The notes below the pieces were generated by a model that was not told the origin of the DNA, did no database searches, and saw only the letters and a list, made by a program, of their open reading frames with translations. This document shows positions 1-8,345 of a stretch of DNA of 64,000 nt, one piece after another. The first letter of the stretch is position 1. Every line of letters begins with the position of its first letter. The translations under genes were made by a program, and so were the position numbers. Source of the stretch: an uncultured Eggerthella sp. (GTDB taxonomy: Bacteria; Actinomycetota; Coriobacteriia; Coriobacteriales; Eggerthellaceae); assembly GCA_900546175.1 (NCBI GenBank), contig URBX01000003.1:62001-126000 (forward strand). The letters are read 5' to 3'.

Positions 1-408
1 CTCAATTCGATACTGAAAATCTCCATTTGCAACACTGAAAATTGCTTCCGACAGGGTGTCAATCTCTTTAAATCTGCTTCTATAGATATAGGTATTAACC
101 GAAACTAACGCAATAACCATAAGAAATAGCGTGCCAAGGATTTCATACAGTGCTGCCAGGAAGGTGTCTTCCACGCCTGCAATTTCCGTAACAAGCCACG
201 TCATGAGCGAGTACGAAGCAACCGAAACCGCAACAATGATAACTCCCTGCACAATTACCTGAGGAAGGTTGCGCTTTAAAAAAACTTGCGCTTGTTCTTT
301 TGCTTTAAGAAATTCTGTTGTAGCTTGGTTTGCCTGCTCTTTTGCCTGCTCTTTTACCAAATCTCGAACCTGATACGCTTGATTTTTAGCCTTTGTTGTT
401 TGCTTCAT
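1..408 (-). CDS. Sensor histidine kinase, N-terminal part (cut by window edge)
   Basis: Reading leftwards from an ATG at 408 gives 136 open codons that run off the window. The product begins with a charged, probably helical stretch rich in KEQA motifs (residues 15-45). Two membrane segments follow at about 50-72 and 86-108, with a short outside loop between them, and then a HAMP-like start (SEAIFSVANGDFQYRIE). The catalytic domains lie outside the window. The start codon sits inside the end of the response regulator gene (23-base overlap), so the two are translationally coupled and form a two-component pair. The kinase role is inferred from this architecture and the neighbour; the stimulus is unknown. 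Confidence 0.75.
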   Translation of the reverse strand, partial: MKQTTKAKNQAYQVRDLVKEQAKEQANQATTEFLKAKEQAQVFLKRNLPQVIVQGVIIVAVSVASYSLMTWLVTEIAGVEDTFLAALYEILGTLFLMVIALVSVNTYIYRSRFKEIDTLSEAIFSVANGDFQYRIE

Positions 409-1075
409 CGGCAATATCCACCTTATAGCCCAAACCTTTTACGGTCACAATGGAAAACTCTTCGATATCGGCAAGTCTGTTTCGCAATCGACTGATGTGG
501 GTCTTTACCGTCTCTTCCCCGCTTTCTGAAGCAATGCCCCAAACCTTATCCATAAGTTGTCGTTTAGAGAAAATTTGACCAGGATAAGAAAGCATCTGAA
601 AGAGCAGATCGAACTCTCTTCGAGGAAGTTCGATATATTCTTGATCGGAGTAAACTGCATATCGCTCAGAATCAACTGTTACATTTCCAACTGTGATTTT
701 TCTACTTTCAGAAATGCCTGAACGGCGAAGAAGCGCTGCTACGCGCCAGAGTAACTCTTCAGAATTAAAAGGTTTCGTAAGATAATCATCCGCTCCTAGC
801 TCAAAGCCAAGGCGTTTTGAATCAAGCGTTTCTTTAGCAGTAAGCATAAGGAAAGGAGTGTTCACCCCTTCTTTGCGAATGGTTTCAAGTAACTCATACC
901 CATCCATTCGCGGCATCATAATGTCCGCCACGATAAGATCAATGCCACCATGGCGGACCAATTCCAATGCCTCAAGACCGTCGCTTGCGGTAAGAACGTT
1001 ATACTTGCCCGACAGGCGAGCAACCGTAAGCATTCTCATACTTCTATCGTCTTCAACAACTAATACGGTTGCCAT
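386..1075 (-). CDS. OmpR/PhoB-family response regulator
   Basis: This 229-residue protein has a receiver domain (about residues 1-115) with the acidic pair ED at 8-9, the phosphoacceptor Asp51 in VADIMMP, a Thr in MLTAKE and the Lys in LTKPF. A winged-helix DNA-binding domain occupies about 125-225 and ends in the usual GLGYKVD signature. It should be phosphorylated by the kinase encoded immediately downstream on the same strand (overlapping at 386-408). Length and order are typical of the family. The target genes cannot be read from the sequence. An in-frame ATG with GAAGGGA a few bases upstream supports the start. Confidence 0.92.
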   Translation of the reverse strand: MATVLVVEDDRSMRMLTVARLSGKYNVLTASDGLEALELVRHGGIDLIVADIMMPRMDGYELLETIRKEGVNTPFLMLTAKETLDSKRLGFELGADDYLTKPFNSEELLWRVAALLRRSGISESRKITVGNVTVDSERYAVYSDQEYIELPRREFDLLFQMLSYPGQIFSKRQLMDKVWGIASESGEETVKTHISRLRNRLADIEEFSIVTVKGLGYKVDIADEANNKG

Positions 1076-1235
1076 AATTCGTCCCTTCGCTCACAGCAAT
1101 TCGGATTGCAAAATAGTATGCCTATCATTCTTTTTCGAATTATATCCTGTGTGAGGAACTATTGGATATTTCCACGATAGGATTCATCATATTGAAAATG
1201 AGAAATATCCACTTTGTTGGGTTACGAAAAATCTC

Positions 1236-1952
1236 TTACAACTCTCGTGTTGAATAGAAACGCATGCTCAACATGAGGCTTATTCCGTAGATAACAAAAC
1301 CTACTACCAACGCAATTAATCCAATTACTACTTGGTCCTGAGCAAAAATCTCAACAATGATTACTTCTGGATTCATAAAGGAACCGAACGCTACGATAGT
1401 TGCAATAATAAGAACAGCCACGATAGGAATGTACCTACCTGCTTTTTCCATACCAAACTTAAACGCAAGCGGATACTGAATAGAATTGCAAACAAGAAGC
1501 ATGATAGTTATCGAAATTCCTGCAACAAATACCGCGGACAGGAAATCTGCCATCATTCCCTGTCCAAACAGAAGCGAAGTTTCTGCGAAAGCGCCTTCGA
1601 TACCTAACACTCCGCCTGCACTATACGCAACACCTAATACTAAAAGAAGCGATGCAAAACCACACAACAAACCAACAACCATGAACACCAATGCAGAAAC
1701 GTAGCGACCTCTTACAATTTGGCTACGCGAAAAAGGCATAGCTAAACGATAGTTTTCCCAATTGTTCTGGCTATCCCACAAAGGCATTCCAACACAGTGG
1801 CCAAAGGCAAGAATTGCATAGGCGCAGGAGAATGCCATAAGAGGCTCATCGCAAACAAGACCGCAAAAGGCGCCGATAACAATAGCTAAAAGAATCTGAG
1901 CAACAATTCCACTCCGCGCAATTAACACATCAGACACTACTTGCTTAATCAT
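1236..1952 (-). CDS. ABC transporter permease, ABC-2 type
   Basis: This 238-residue, very hydrophobic protein has about six predicted membrane spans, as in ABC-2-type exporters' membrane subunits. Its start overlaps the stop of the ATPase gene by 4 bases (ATGA-type coupling), so it is the third gene of a GntR-ATPase-permease operon. No catalytic motif is expected in such a subunit. By analogy with YtrABC/Bcr-like systems it may export a peptide antibiotic or envelope-active compound, but the substrate is not visible here. The sequence is not diagnostic alone; the assignment rests mostly on context. Confidence 0.8.
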   Translation of the reverse strand: MIKQVVSDVLIARSGIVAQILLAIVIGAFCGLVCDEPLMAFSCAYAILAFGHCVGMPLWDSQNNWENYRLAMPFSRSQIVRGRYVSALVFMVVGLLCGFASLLLVLGVAYSAGGVLGIEGAFAETSLLFGQGMMADFLSAVFVAGISITIMLLVCNSIQYPLAFKFGMEKAGRYIPIVAVLIIATIVAFGSFMNPEVIIVEIFAQDQVVIGLIALVVGFVIYGISLMLSMRFYSTREL

Positions 1953-2827
1953 CGTACTTCTCCTTTCAACATAATGCGCATGTAATCTTCAATAGTGCAG
2001 CGATCGCAATCAATCTCAGGGAATGCCTTTTTGAAATCAAAACGGTCAGGCACAAGCACATTCATTCCCAATCCTGCCTTCTCATAATGCATAGCTCCCG
2101 ACATGAAGTAACCCATTTCCCCAAGCGCTTCAACATCAACACTTCTGCAGCGAGCAAGACCAGCTGTATCGGTAATGTCTTCGCGGTTGCATGAGAACAC
2201 TATCTGTCCCTCATCAAGGCAAATAACCCGATCAGCAATCTTTTCTAAATCACTCGTAATGTGAGTACACATAAGAATTCCGCAATCAGTCTCCGTTTGA
2301 TAATCACGCAAAACCTGCAATACCTCTTCACGAACCATAGGATCAAGGCCAGCAGTTGCTTCATCAAGAAGAAGAAGCTGAGGCTTTGAAGCAAGTGCAC
2401 AAGCAATACTCAACTTCATGCTGTTACCGCGCGACAACTCTTCGGTCTTCTTAAAAGAAGAGATATTGAGCAGCTCGTAATAGCGCTTGAACTCATAGGG
2501 GTCCCAAGACCGATAAGAGACTTTCATCAGTTTGACCACATCGGAAAGAGAAAAAGCTTTTGGAAGCATTCCTGTATCAAACACAACGCCAATCTTTTCT
2601 CTCATTTGAGTTGTAGCCCCTCTGTTAGCCTCTTGGTCAAACAGCGAAATGGTTCCCTCATTAATAAAAATGTGGCCAAGAATGCTCTTGATGAGCGTGG
2701 TTTTGCCAGCACCATTTGTGCCAACCAGTCCCACAACTTCGCCAGGTCCGATTTCTAAATTAACCCCTTTAAGGGCAAAATCATGATAGATCTTTGTGAC
2801 GTTAGTAACCTTAAGCAGGCTTTTCAT
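1949..2827 (-). CDS. ABC transporter ATP-binding protein (YtrB/BcrA-like)
   Basis: This 292-residue ATPase subunit has a Walker A (GTNGAGKTT, about residues 37-45), a Walker B (LLLLDEATAGLD, about 151-162) and an H-loop region (MCTH). The signature motif is LSRGN rather than LSGGQ, which is common in the BcrA/YtrB group of exporters controlled by GntR repressors. The last ~80 residues form a C-terminal extension. It starts 2 bases after the regulator gene ends and overlaps the permease start, so the three genes form one transcription unit. It should power the adjacent permease at the membrane. Confidence 0.92.
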   Translation of the reverse strand: MKSLLKVTNVTKIYHDFALKGVNLEIGPGEVVGLVGTNGAGKTTLIKSILGHIFINEGTISLFDQEANRGATTQMREKIGVVFDTGMLPKAFSLSDVVKLMKVSYRSWDPYEFKRYYELLNISSFKKTEELSRGNSMKLSIACALASKPQLLLLDEATAGLDPMVREEVLQVLRDYQTETDCGILMCTHITSDLEKIADRVICLDEGQIVFSCNREDITDTAGLARCRSVDVEALGEMGYFMSGAMHYEKAGLGMNVLVPDRFDFKKAFPEIDCDRCTIEDYMRIMLKGEVR

Positions 2828-2829
2828 CT

Positions 2830-3204
2830 CTACTCGCTTTCCGCCAAAATATCCAACATTTCATGAAGCTCATCAAGGCTTAAACCAGCAGCCTGAGCTC
2901 CACTTAATGCGTGACGAAGATTAGCTTCAACAGCCATGATTCGCTGTTCTCGCTGGAGTTCCAACCCTTTTGCTGAAACAAACGTGCCCTTACCCTGAAC
3001 GGTTTCAACAAGCCCTTGTTCTTCAAGGTTTTGATATACCCGCTTGGTGGTAATTACACTTACTCGTAAATCATTCGCAAGAGATCGAATTGAGGGAAGT
3101 GCCTCACCCGCAACTAACTCTCCCGATAAAATGACATCTCGAATTTGCTCTTCAATCTGCACATAAATTGGCTTGTCGCTTCCATTGGAGATGATGATTT
3201 CCAT
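2830..3204 (-). CDS. GntR-family transcriptional regulator, YtrA subfamily
   Basis: This 124-residue protein consists of a winged helix-turn-helix of the GntR type (about residues 10-78: PIYVQIEEQIRDVI, then LRVSVITTKRVYQNLEEQG) followed by a short ~40-residue helical tail. That is the layout of the YtrA subfamily, which lacks a large ligand-binding domain. It is the first gene of the operon with the ABC ATPase and permease. Just upstream lies a consensus-like promoter wrapped in inverted repeats, so autorepression is the expected control. A strong AGGAGG-type ribosome site precedes the ATG. Confidence 0.92.
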   Translation of the reverse strand: MEIIISNGSDKPIYVQIEEQIRDVILSGELVAGEALPSIRSLANDLRVSVITTKRVYQNLEEQGLVETVQGKGTFVSAKGLELQREQRIMAVEANLRHALSGAQAAGLSLDELHEMLDILAESE

Positions 3205-3221
3205 CCTCTCCTCCTTACTAA

Positions 3222-3255
3222 AGTGTATATACGCTATATGTACAGTATATACACA
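3222..3255. promoter_or_regulatory. Candidate operator for the GntR/YtrA-like repressor
   Basis: An inverted repeat with arms AGTGTATATAC (3222-3232) and GTATATACACA (3245-3255) pairs at 10 of 11 positions across a 12-base spacer. It covers the -10 element and the start region of the regulator's own promoter. A further TACACACT lies at 3259-3266. AGTGTA/TACACT half-sites are what I recall for YtrA-type regulators, so repression by the adjacent GntR protein is the likely role. Confidence 0.65.
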
Positions 3256-3271
3256 GTATACACACTGTCAA
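3244..3271 (-). promoter_or_regulatory. Sigma-A-type promoter of the GntR-ABC operon
   Basis: On the minus strand TTGACA (3271-3266) and TATACT (3249-3244) are separated by 16 bases. This is close to the vegetative consensus and about 40 bases upstream of the regulator's start codon. The operator arms overlap it, consistent with repression by blocking polymerase. Confidence 0.65.
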
Positions 3272-3329
3272 CCAATTTTTAGAAAGACCTGAAAAAGAAG
3301 TCCGCAGAAAAGAAAGCCTGCTTATAAGA

Positions 3330-5450
3330 TTACGACTCAATATACTCTCGGGTAATAGTTTTAGAAGCAGTGTAGGTTACTGCCAAATAGAGGCCATACA
3401 CACCCACCAAGAATACTAAAGCCAAGACGATACCCGTTGTTGGATCAACTCCTAAAGGCTTGAATAGTGCGTTATTCAATACAAAGATTGCATAGAACGA
3501 ATGGCAAACCGCAAGCACAAGAGGTGCCAAGAAGTACAGCAGCGTCTGAGAACGAAGACTTCCCAATATGCTTGAAGTATCACAACCTAATGAAGACAAC
3601 TTTTTGTATCGAGGAAGCGAATCGGTTGTTTCACTGAGTTGCTGGATAGCCAAAATTGCCGCAGTTGTAACCAAGAGAACAAAGCCAATATAGAGAGCTA
3701 AATACGTAATGAGAAGCTTAAGCCCACCAGCCTGGTCAATTACTTCATTAGCTGTTAGATATTGCACGACATATCCAACAGGAATCATGTCCGTGTTTTC
3801 TTCATAATCCAACAAATAGGCATCAAGCGCAGCGTTATCGTGAGCAGGCATAACATCTAGATAGCGATAGGAAGGAAGCGCACCAAGAGCTTTTAGCTCT
3901 TCGATAACTTCATCGTTTACCACAATTACCAAGGCTTGATCTTCCATCATGCTTACATGTATTTGCTCATACAAAACAACATCAGATGGATACAGTTGGT
4001 TATTAGCAATAGGAAGAACAACTCCCTTGTCATTTACTAATTGAGCAAGCTTATTTAAACCTTCAACACTATTAAGAATAAGATACGCGCCTTCGTTTAC
4101 TCTGACAGGGTCTTTTCCTGCTAGCTTGAGACAATCGTTTACCTGACTAACACCAACTACCTGAATATCGTGTCGGTAATTTCCCGAAGCAGACTCATTA
4201 AATTCCTTCTCAAATCCGTACTCTTTACTTAAATCATTCCAAGAAAGCCCCGCAATATCATATACATCGTATTGAGCGTGGCCAGAAATCTGCTCGTCCC
4301 AACCTTCAGCCTGATTGCTAAAAGCAGCATTAAGGTCGCCGTTATACCGCTCGGTTTCTTTCACTACGTAATCATATTCCCCCTCGAGTGCTGCCTTGCG
4401 TGCCTCGTAAGAGTCATTTTCTCGAAGAGGAGTTGCGTATGATGCGGTAATTGTTGCGCCGTAGCAAGTAACTTTATTAAGGTTTCCCACAAATAGTTCC
4501 ATTGCACCATAACCAACCGAAACTACAGTAATAGCAAAGAACAACATAATAGAAACTACCGAAATGGAACAAAATGAAGCAACCATTTTGGTTGAAACTT
4601 GACGCAAGGTAAAGCTTCTCAGATTCTTAAAATAGAACTTCTTTCGTGAAGCCAAGAAGGAAATGATTACCGATGAAGCTGACCAGTAAAACAGAATAGT
4701 GCCCACTACCATCAGTAACGTAATAACTAAAAACTCGTTGTCTAAATTAACAAATTGGTTTTTCCACAAGCCGGCATATGAAAGAGCCAAAATAATCAAG
4801 GAGATAACTAACCCAATTACACGAACCCAAATTGGCACAGCAATACCCTTTGATACCAGATTGCGATCAACAAGCAAATTCGCAATGCTTTGCTTGGAGA
4901 CATAGAAAACATTCAGCAAGAGAGAAGCAACAAATAATACACCGAAACAAATTAAAGTGCTTATCATGCCGCTTTCAGAGAAAACGAAATGGTAGCCCTT
5001 CATGGTAGTTCCCATAAGTGCCGCAGTCGCAAAAGAAAGACCTTGCGAAATCAAAATGCCAAGAAACAAACCAACTGCCAACGAAACAAGACTTACGAAA
5101 AGCATCTCGTAAAGAAGAATACGCGACACAGAAAGAGGACTCATGCCTAAAAGAAGATAGGTGCCGAATTCGCGCTTTCTTCGCTTAATAATAAACCTAT
5201 TCGCATACACCACAAGAAAAGCCAGCACCAGTGCAATTACAACCGAGAACAAGGCCATGAAATATACGGTCATATCAAGCATGCGCGATTTAGTATCGCT
5301 CGTAATATCAAGCAACACTGATTGAGACTCTAGGGAATTAAAGGCATAGAACACTGCCACACCAAACACGAGAGTCACAAAATAAATAGCGTAGTCTTTA
5401 ATACTTCTTTTTACATTGCGGAAAGCAAGCCTACTGTACTTCACTAACAC
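3330..5450 (-). CDS. BceB-type ABC transporter permease (FtsX-like)
   Basis: This protein of about 706 residues has ten predicted membrane spans and a large outside domain (roughly residues 310-540) between the seventh and eighth spans. That is the hallmark of BceB permeases, which recognise lipid II-binding peptide antibiotics and also serve as sensors for their partner kinase. The listed start is GTG at 5450, but GTG at 5444 (product beginning MKYSRLAF) sits better behind the AGGGGG ribosome site. The gene overlaps the end of the ATPase gene by 20 bases. Together with the kinase and regulator it makes a complete BceRS-BceAB module. The specific antibiotic is unknown. Confidence 0.9.
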   Translation of the reverse strand: MLVKYSRLAFRNVKRSIKDYAIYFVTLVFGVAVFYAFNSLESQSVLLDITSDTKSRMLDMTVYFMALFSVVIALVLAFLVVYANRFIIKRRKREFGTYLLLGMSPLSVSRILLYEMLFVSLVSLAVGLFLGILISQGLSFATAALMGTTMKGYHFVFSESGMISTLICFGVLFVASLLLNVFYVSKQSIANLLVDRNLVSKGIAVPIWVRVIGLVISLIILALSYAGLWKNQFVNLDNEFLVITLLMVVGTILFYWSASSVIISFLASRKKFYFKNLRSFTLRQVSTKMVASFCSISVVSIMLFFAITVVSVGYGAMELFVGNLNKVTCYGATITASYATPLRENDSYEARKAALEGEYDYVVKETERYNGDLNAAFSNQAEGWDEQISGHAQYDVYDIAGLSWNDLSKEYGFEKEFNESASGNYRHDIQVVGVSQVNDCLKLAGKDPVRVNEGAYLILNSVEGLNKLAQLVNDKGVVLPIANNQLYPSDVVLYEQIHVSMMEDQALVIVVNDEVIEELKALGALPSYRYLDVMPAHDNAALDAYLLDYEENTDMIPVGYVVQYLTANEVIDQAGGLKLLITYLALYIGFVLLVTTAAILAIQQLSETTDSLPRYKKLSSLGCDTSSILGSLRSQTLLYFLAPLVLAVCHSFYAIFVLNNALFKPLGVDPTTGIVLALVFLVGVYGLYLAVTYTASKTITREYIES

Positions 5451-6237
5451 CGCCCCCTAGCAATGCTTGAACTTCCATAATGCGAGAAAACATTTCTTTG
5501 CGTGATTGTTCTCCACAATACAGTTCAGTAAAAAGCTTTCCATCTTTCACAAAGAGCACTCTGGATGCCCAAGAAGCAACATATGCATCGTGGGTAACCA
5601 TAAGAATAGTGGCTCCCATGCTCTGATTAATTCGCTCCATGGTTTCTAACATCACCGTAGCGTTATGAGAATCAAGAGCACCGGTTGGCTCATCGGCAAG
5701 AATCAACTTAGGGCTTCCTACAATTGCACGAGCTGCTGCTACGCGTTGGCGTTGCCCACCTGACATCTGAGCAGGGAATTTATCAAGTACTTCAGTAATA
5801 TTGAGCAGATCGGCTACTCCTTTAATAGTTATAGAAGCTTGCGAAGCGCTCCATCCACAAATGCTAAGAGACAATGCAATGTTTTCATATCCTGTCAGAG
5901 TTTCAATCAGATTTGAATCCTGAAATATAAAACCTAAATCTTCTCTTCTAAAGCGGGTAATCTGACGCTTGCTTAAACGTGTAGTACAAACTCCCCCTAC
6001 TACTACCGAACCACTTGTTGGCTTATCTATAGTAGCTATGCAATTAAGAAGCGTTGTTTTGCCCGATCCAGAAGGACCCATAATTGCAACGAATTCACCT
6101 TTTTCCACATCAAAAGAAATGCCGCTTAATGCATGGGTGATGTTTCCTTTGTTTCCATACACTCGTTCAAGTTGACGAACCTGAAGTGCGTAAAACGAAT
6201 CTTGATCCTGATGAGGGGTAGTACGAATTTCAGCCAT
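5431..6237 (-). CDS. BceA-type ABC transporter ATP-binding protein
   Basis: This 268-residue ATPase of the MacB/BceA group has Walker [10 protein letters not shown] (about residues 54-62), Q-loop FIFQDSN, signature SGGQRQRVA and Walker [13 protein letters not shown]. It energises the large BceB-like permease whose gene overlaps its 3' end. A GAAAGGAG ribosome site precedes the ATG. A TTACA-N4-TGTAA inverted repeat 78 bases upstream is the probable BceR operator, so expression should be induced by the neighbouring two-component system. Confidence 0.93.
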   Translation of the reverse strand: MAEIRTTPHQDQDSFYALQVRQLERVYGNKGNITHALSGISFDVEKGEFVAIMGPSGSGKTTLLNCIATIDKPTSGSVVVGGVCTTRLSKRQITRFRREDLGFIFQDSNLIETLTGYENIALSLSICGWSASQASITIKGVADLLNITEVLDKFPAQMSGGQRQRVAAARAIVGSPKLILADEPTGALDSHNATVMLETMERINQSMGATILMVTHDAYVASWASRVLFVKDGKLFTELYCGEQSRKEMFSRIMEVQALLGGGVSEVQ

Positions 6238-6314
6238 AAAAGCTCCTTTCTTTTCGACTATCCCAATCTTCGCAAGAATAGAAGAAGGCAGCCATCGATT
6301 AAGCTTACCCTTAC

Positions 6315-6330
6315 CTTACAGAGCTGTAAG
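6315..6330. promoter_or_regulatory. Probable BceR operator upstream of bceAB
   Basis: CTTAC-AGAGCT-GTAAG is a perfect inverted repeat; its core TTACAGAGCTGTAA (6316-6329) is a 14-base perfect palindrome. It fits TNACA-N4-TGTAA, the consensus I recall for BceR-like regulators. It overlaps the stop codon of the kinase gene and lies 78 bases before the bceA start codon. A second site with the same half-sites and spacing lies before the regulator gene. Confidence 0.7.
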
Positions 6331-7539
6331 CATAGACTCTTTTACCCGGTTGTAAGATATTCCAATAACCACCCGAGTACCTACGCCTTCCTCCGAATAA
6401 ACTTCCAGTGAAAGACCCATAGCTTCGCAAAGGCATGCACAAAGATACAAACCCATTCCGGTTGCCGAGCCTTCAGAACGGCCATTTTTTCCAACATACC
6501 CTTGCTGAAAAATGCGGGGCATATCTTCGGCAGGAATCCCCCACCCGTCATCCTTTACCTCTAACAAAACAGTTGTTAGCGTATCTTTTTTCTTTTCGGT
6601 GGCACTAAACGTAATTCTCTTGGCACCGTATTTTGCACAATTAACTACCAGCTGCGATATGACAAAGATGAGCCATGCCTTATCAATAGCCACTTCAAGC
6701 GTTCTATCAACTTCAATAACAGGAGAAACACCTGATGAGATGAGAAGGTTTTGATTTCGTTTGCACGATTCCTGCACAACCTCAAGAAGATTTGTTTTTC
6801 GAATTAGAAAATCTTTTGACAAAGAGGCTGAACGCGAATAATACAAAATTTGCTCAACCTGCCGCTCAATTGACTCTACCTCTTTGCGAAGAGAAGTAGC
6901 ATCCACTCCCTTCATGCGCGCCAAAATAAGCTTTGCCGCCGCAAGGGGTGTTTTGACTTCATGGACCCAGGTATTAACATAATGGCTATATGACTGGTTT
7001 ATCTCCTGAGCCGCAATTAGCTCGTCTTGGGCAAGCTTAAATAAATGATCCAGAGCCTCGTTACACAATTCCCCTTCAAGAAAATGGGGTTGTTTTACCA
7101 TTGAATGAAAATGACTAACCTGCTGCATGGTGCGAGTAAGCTCTTCAAGGCTTCGGTAGTACCTCCGCCTTTTTCCATAATCCACCACAAAAACAAAAAG
7201 GAATCCCAGAAAAACACAAACCACCGCAGCAATAACCGGATGGCCCTCCAAACCAAATATGACAAGCATCCCCGCCAGTGAGAAAAGGGTAACAATAACC
7301 GCTCCTACTTGCGCAAGGCGGTCTTTAAGATAGAGTCTGAAACAGTACGTAGTATCACGTTTTCGAGCAGACCAAAACTCATCAGTGTTCTGGGCCGGAT
7401 TGAACCTGTCAGAGTTCTGGGCCAGGCCGAATTTGTTAGAGTCCTTAGTGGAGCCCAATCCGTCAACGTCCTGGGTGCACGCACAATCATCAGAGTTCTG
7501 AACAAGCCCAAATTCACCAAAGTCCCGCTTGTTACTCAT
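6316..7539 (-). CDS. BceS-type intramembrane-sensing histidine kinase with N-terminal repeats
   Basis: Two membrane spans (about residues 76-100 and 103-123) with almost no outside loop identify the intramembrane-sensing BceS class. The H-box is WVHEVKTPLAAAK (about 190-202). The ATP-binding domain follows, with its N-box (VVNCAKYG), G1 box (VKDDGWGIP) and G2 box (GMGLYLC). At 407 residues it is about 60 longer than usual. The excess is a hydrophilic N-terminal segment made of six imperfect nine-residue repeats (residues 10-63). Its start overlaps the regulator stop by 4 bases (ATGA), which fixes the start and means the repeats are translated. It should sense flux through the adjacent BceAB transporter. 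Confidence 0.9.
   Translation of the reverse strand: MSNKRDFGEFGLVQNSDDCACTQDVDGLGSTKDSNKFGLAQNSDRFNPAQNTDEFWSARKRDTTYCFRLYLKDRLAQVGAVIVTLFSLAGMLVIFGLEGHPVIAAVVCVFLGFLFVFVVDYGKRRRYYRSLEELTRTMQQVSHFHSMVKQPHFLEGELCNEALDHLFKLAQDELIAAQEINQSYSHYVNTWVHEVKTPLAAAKLILARMKGVDATSLRKEVESIERQVEQILYYSRSASLSKDFLIRKTNLLEVVQESCKRNQNLLISSGVSPVIEVDRTLEVAIDKAWLIFVISQLVVNCAKYGAKRITFSATEKKKDTLTTVLLEVKDDGWGIPAEDMPRIFQQGYVGKNGRSEGSATGMGLYLCACLCEAMGLSLEVYSEEGVGTRVVIGISYNRVKESMLTAL
7351..7512 (-). repeat. In-frame 27-bp minisatellite, six units
   Basis: Six imperfect 27-base units encode six nonapeptides of the form [FL]-G-x-A-Q-N-S-D-x, for example FGLVQNSDD, FGLAQNSDR and FNPAQNTDE. They lie at kinase residues 10-63, before the first membrane span. 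The units keep the reading frame, so copy-number change would lengthen or shorten the kinase without breaking it. Opposite-strand open frames here show the same nine-codon period and are shadows. Confidence 0.8.
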
Positions 7540-8204
7540 ACCACATATCCTTGCCCTCGTTTTGTTTGGAGAAAACCTTCAGGTACCCCCAAACTTGAAA
7601 GAACCTTTCGCACCCGATTAATGTTGACCGTCAACGTATTGTCATCGATAAAAGAATCGGTGTCCCATAATTCGCACATTAATTCATGGCGCGTAATTAT
7701 TTGACCAGGATTCGAAAGGAGAATATCAAGAATTTTTTGCTCGTTTCGTGTTAACTCGGCCTGTTTCCCCTCATAGAAGAGTAGACCCTTTAACAAATCA
7801 AGCGTTACTCCCTTATACGTTACCTTTGAACCGCCATTCTCCAAGTTTGGCCTCCGTAAAAGTGCCTGAATATGAGCCAACAAAACAGCAGGCCTGTAAG
7901 GCTTTGTCATATAATCATCGGCACCCAGATTCATTCCCATCACTTCATCAAATTCGGAATCAGAAGAAGTAAGAATCATGACAGGGACCTGGCTCTTTTC
8001 GCGAAGTTGCCTACAAATAGACAAGCCATCGCTTCCTGCTAGGCTCAAATCAAGAATTACACAATCGAAGTTGCTGGCTAAAAGCCACTGAGTTGCCGAA
8101 AGGAAATCTTCGCACGACACCGCAGTATATCCTTGCAATTCAAGAATGCGGCATAGCTCAACACAAAGAACTGGGTCATCTTCAACAATGCCAATTTTGC
8201 ACAT
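7536..8204 (-). CDS. BceR-type response regulator (OmpR family)
   Basis: This 222-residue protein has a receiver domain with acidic pocket ED (8-9), phosphoacceptor Asp52 in VILDLSL, and Lys in MTKPYRP. It is followed by a winged-helix domain (about 127-222) ending in KRGQGYVV. It is the first gene of the regulator-kinase pair and is coupled to the kinase by a 4-base overlap. A CTTAC-N6-GTAAG inverted repeat about 53 bases upstream matches the one before bceA, so the regulator probably controls both its own operon and the transporter. Confidence 0.93.
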   Translation of the reverse strand: MCKIGIVEDDPVLCVELCRILELQGYTAVSCEDFLSATQWLLASNFDCVILDLSLAGSDGLSICRQLREKSQVPVMILTSSDSEFDEVMGMNLGADDYMTKPYRPAVLLAHIQALLRRPNLENGGSKVTYKGVTLDLLKGLLFYEGKQAELTRNEQKILDILLSNPGQIITRHELMCELWDTDSFIDDNTLTVNINRVRKVLSSLGVPEGFLQTKRGQGYVV

Positions 8205-8256
8205 AGGTAACCTCTTTCTCCCCGCCCTTCATTATAGAAAGTTCTCTAGTGCGAAT

Positions 8257-8276
8257 AACTTACAATCGCGTAAGTT
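8257..8276. promoter_or_regulatory. Probable BceR operator upstream of the bceRS operon
   Basis: AACTTAC-AATCGC-GTAAGTT is an inverted repeat with 7-base arms. The CTTAC-N6-GTAAG core is identical in half-sites and spacing to the site at 6315-6330. It lies 53 bases before the regulator start and also in the divergent promoter region of the hydrolase gene at 8346, which it might affect. Confidence 0.65.
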
Positions 8277-8345
8277 TAGAGGAAGTAAAAGATGTTAGAC
8301 TTTAGATATCTCAGTTAAAGAAATCCCATTCTGAGGAGGTATTCC

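Noticed and set aside
7305..7704. Open frames on both strands with repeated VLG/RTL motifs
   Set aside because: They are out-of-frame readings of the 27-base minisatellite in the kinase gene.
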